From Pelagicoccus sp. SDUM812005 (GTDB lineage Bacteria > Verrucomicrobiota > Verrucomicrobiia > Opitutales > Opitutaceae), in NCBI RefSeq assembly GCF_031127875.1, contig NZ_JARXIA010000002.1, forward strand, positions 310,001 to 374,000: a stretch of 64,000 nucleotides of DNA, read 5' to 3'. Positions 63,634 through 64,000 of the stretch are shown piece after piece. A program made the position numbers and the translations under genes. Position 1 is the first letter of the stretch. Each line of letters opens with the position of its first letter. Under the pieces are notes generated by a model. That model saw only the letters and a program-made list of their open reading frames with translations, was not told the origin of the DNA and did not search any database.

Positions 63634-64000
63634 ATGCCTTCCCGCAAAATCCATTTCCAAAGCCCTCGCCAGCTGAGCGAGCTCTATTGCAGCGACCAAG
63701 GAAACCTCGAGCTGCTGGAGTCCACCTTCGACGCCACCGTCGTGTCCCGCGACAATTGGATCCAGGTCGACGCCGCCAGCGAGACCGCCATCGCCGCCGT
63801 GGCCGACGTCTTCGAGCTTCTCCTCGAAGGCCGCGAACAAGGCCTCACCGTAAAGAACGCCGACTTCCAAAAGACCGTCACCGGCGTCTCCGAAGGCAAG
63901 CAAGACGAGCTGCGCTCCCTCTTCGAACGGGGCACCGTCATCAAGACCAAGCGCAAGAGCATCGTCCCCAAGACCTTAGGACAAAAGCAATACCTCCGCT
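63634..64000 (+). CDS. PhoH family ATPase (5' part; gene runs off the window)
   Basis: At least 122 residues from the ATG reading MPSRKIHFQSPRQ to the window edge. The visible part is the N-terminal domain (TFDATVVSRDNWIQVDA, then the FELLLEGREQGLTV helix) and the family junction block IVPKTLGQKQYL that precedes the ATPase P-loop. The P-loop itself lies outside the window. PhoH proteins are cytoplasmic RNA-associated ATPases. Confidence 0.9.
   Translation, partial: MPSRKIHFQSPRQLSELYCSDQGNLELLESTFDATVVSRDNWIQVDAASETAIAAVADVFELLLEGREQGLTVKNADFQKTVTGVSEGKQDELRSLFERGTVIKTKRKSIVPKTLGQKQYLR

Overview
This is chromosomal DNA from a GC-rich Gram-negative bacterium, most likely a member of the Verrucomicrobiota (class Opitutia). 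That placement is an inference. It rests on a VPDSG-type C-terminal sorting signal, lysine/alanine-rich histone-H1-like tails on two regulatory proteins, a CobA-HemD fusion, and genes for LPS (waaA) and for inner-to-outer-membrane lipid traffic (ydbH-ynbE-ydbL). No insertion sequence, prophage, plasmid gene or CRISPR array was seen. One tRNA gene is present.

Layout. 0-9 kb: the end of an unrecognised gene; a two-domain polyphosphate kinase 2; a double ribbon-helix-helix protein with a histone-like tail; a three-domain MFS/PlsC/acyl-ACP synthetase (Aas type); a sigma-54 activator; and, divergent from it, a small membrane-protein frame behind a near-consensus sigma-54 promoter. 9-16 kb (minus strand): LolA-like protein, secG, parB, LysM protein, fmt, der, an aminotransferase with its Lrp/AsnC-type neighbour. 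16-23.5 kb: ffh (plus), then on the minus strand ilvN-hemC-cobA/hemD, a DegT aminotransferase, trpF and a secreted protein; tRNA-Val closes the block. 23.5-29 kb: a membrane protein, amt-glnB (with a sigma-54 promoter) and aspS. 29-36 kb: ileS, a degenerate DksA-like gene, lspA, yicC, trpB. 36-38 kb: a spondin-domain exported protein and a DUF457/YdjM membrane protein.

38-49 kb is the most distinctive region. It is an ebo-type cluster (eboB, eboE, eboC, eboD, eboF) preceded by a LysR regulator, an aminotransferase and an 89-residue coupled gene, and interrupted by a hybrid histidine kinase gene. Ebo clusters are known from cyanobacteria, where they are linked to export of a scytonemin precursor, and from eustigmatophyte plastids. 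The local companions suggest a different, unidentified metabolite here.

49-64 kb: a transmembrane pseudokinase with PEGA and FGE-sulfatase domains next to a beta-propeller lipoprotein, a HAD phosphatase, the ydbH-ynbE-ydbL operon, trkA-trkH potassium uptake, a ferredoxin, waaA, a HIT protein with a clear sigma-70-type promoter, and the start of a PhoH ATPase.

Across the whole window the octamer CGTATCCA is far commoner than composition predicts. It falls in several reading frames through non-preferred codons, which suggests a DNA-level signal. All counts here were made by eye.
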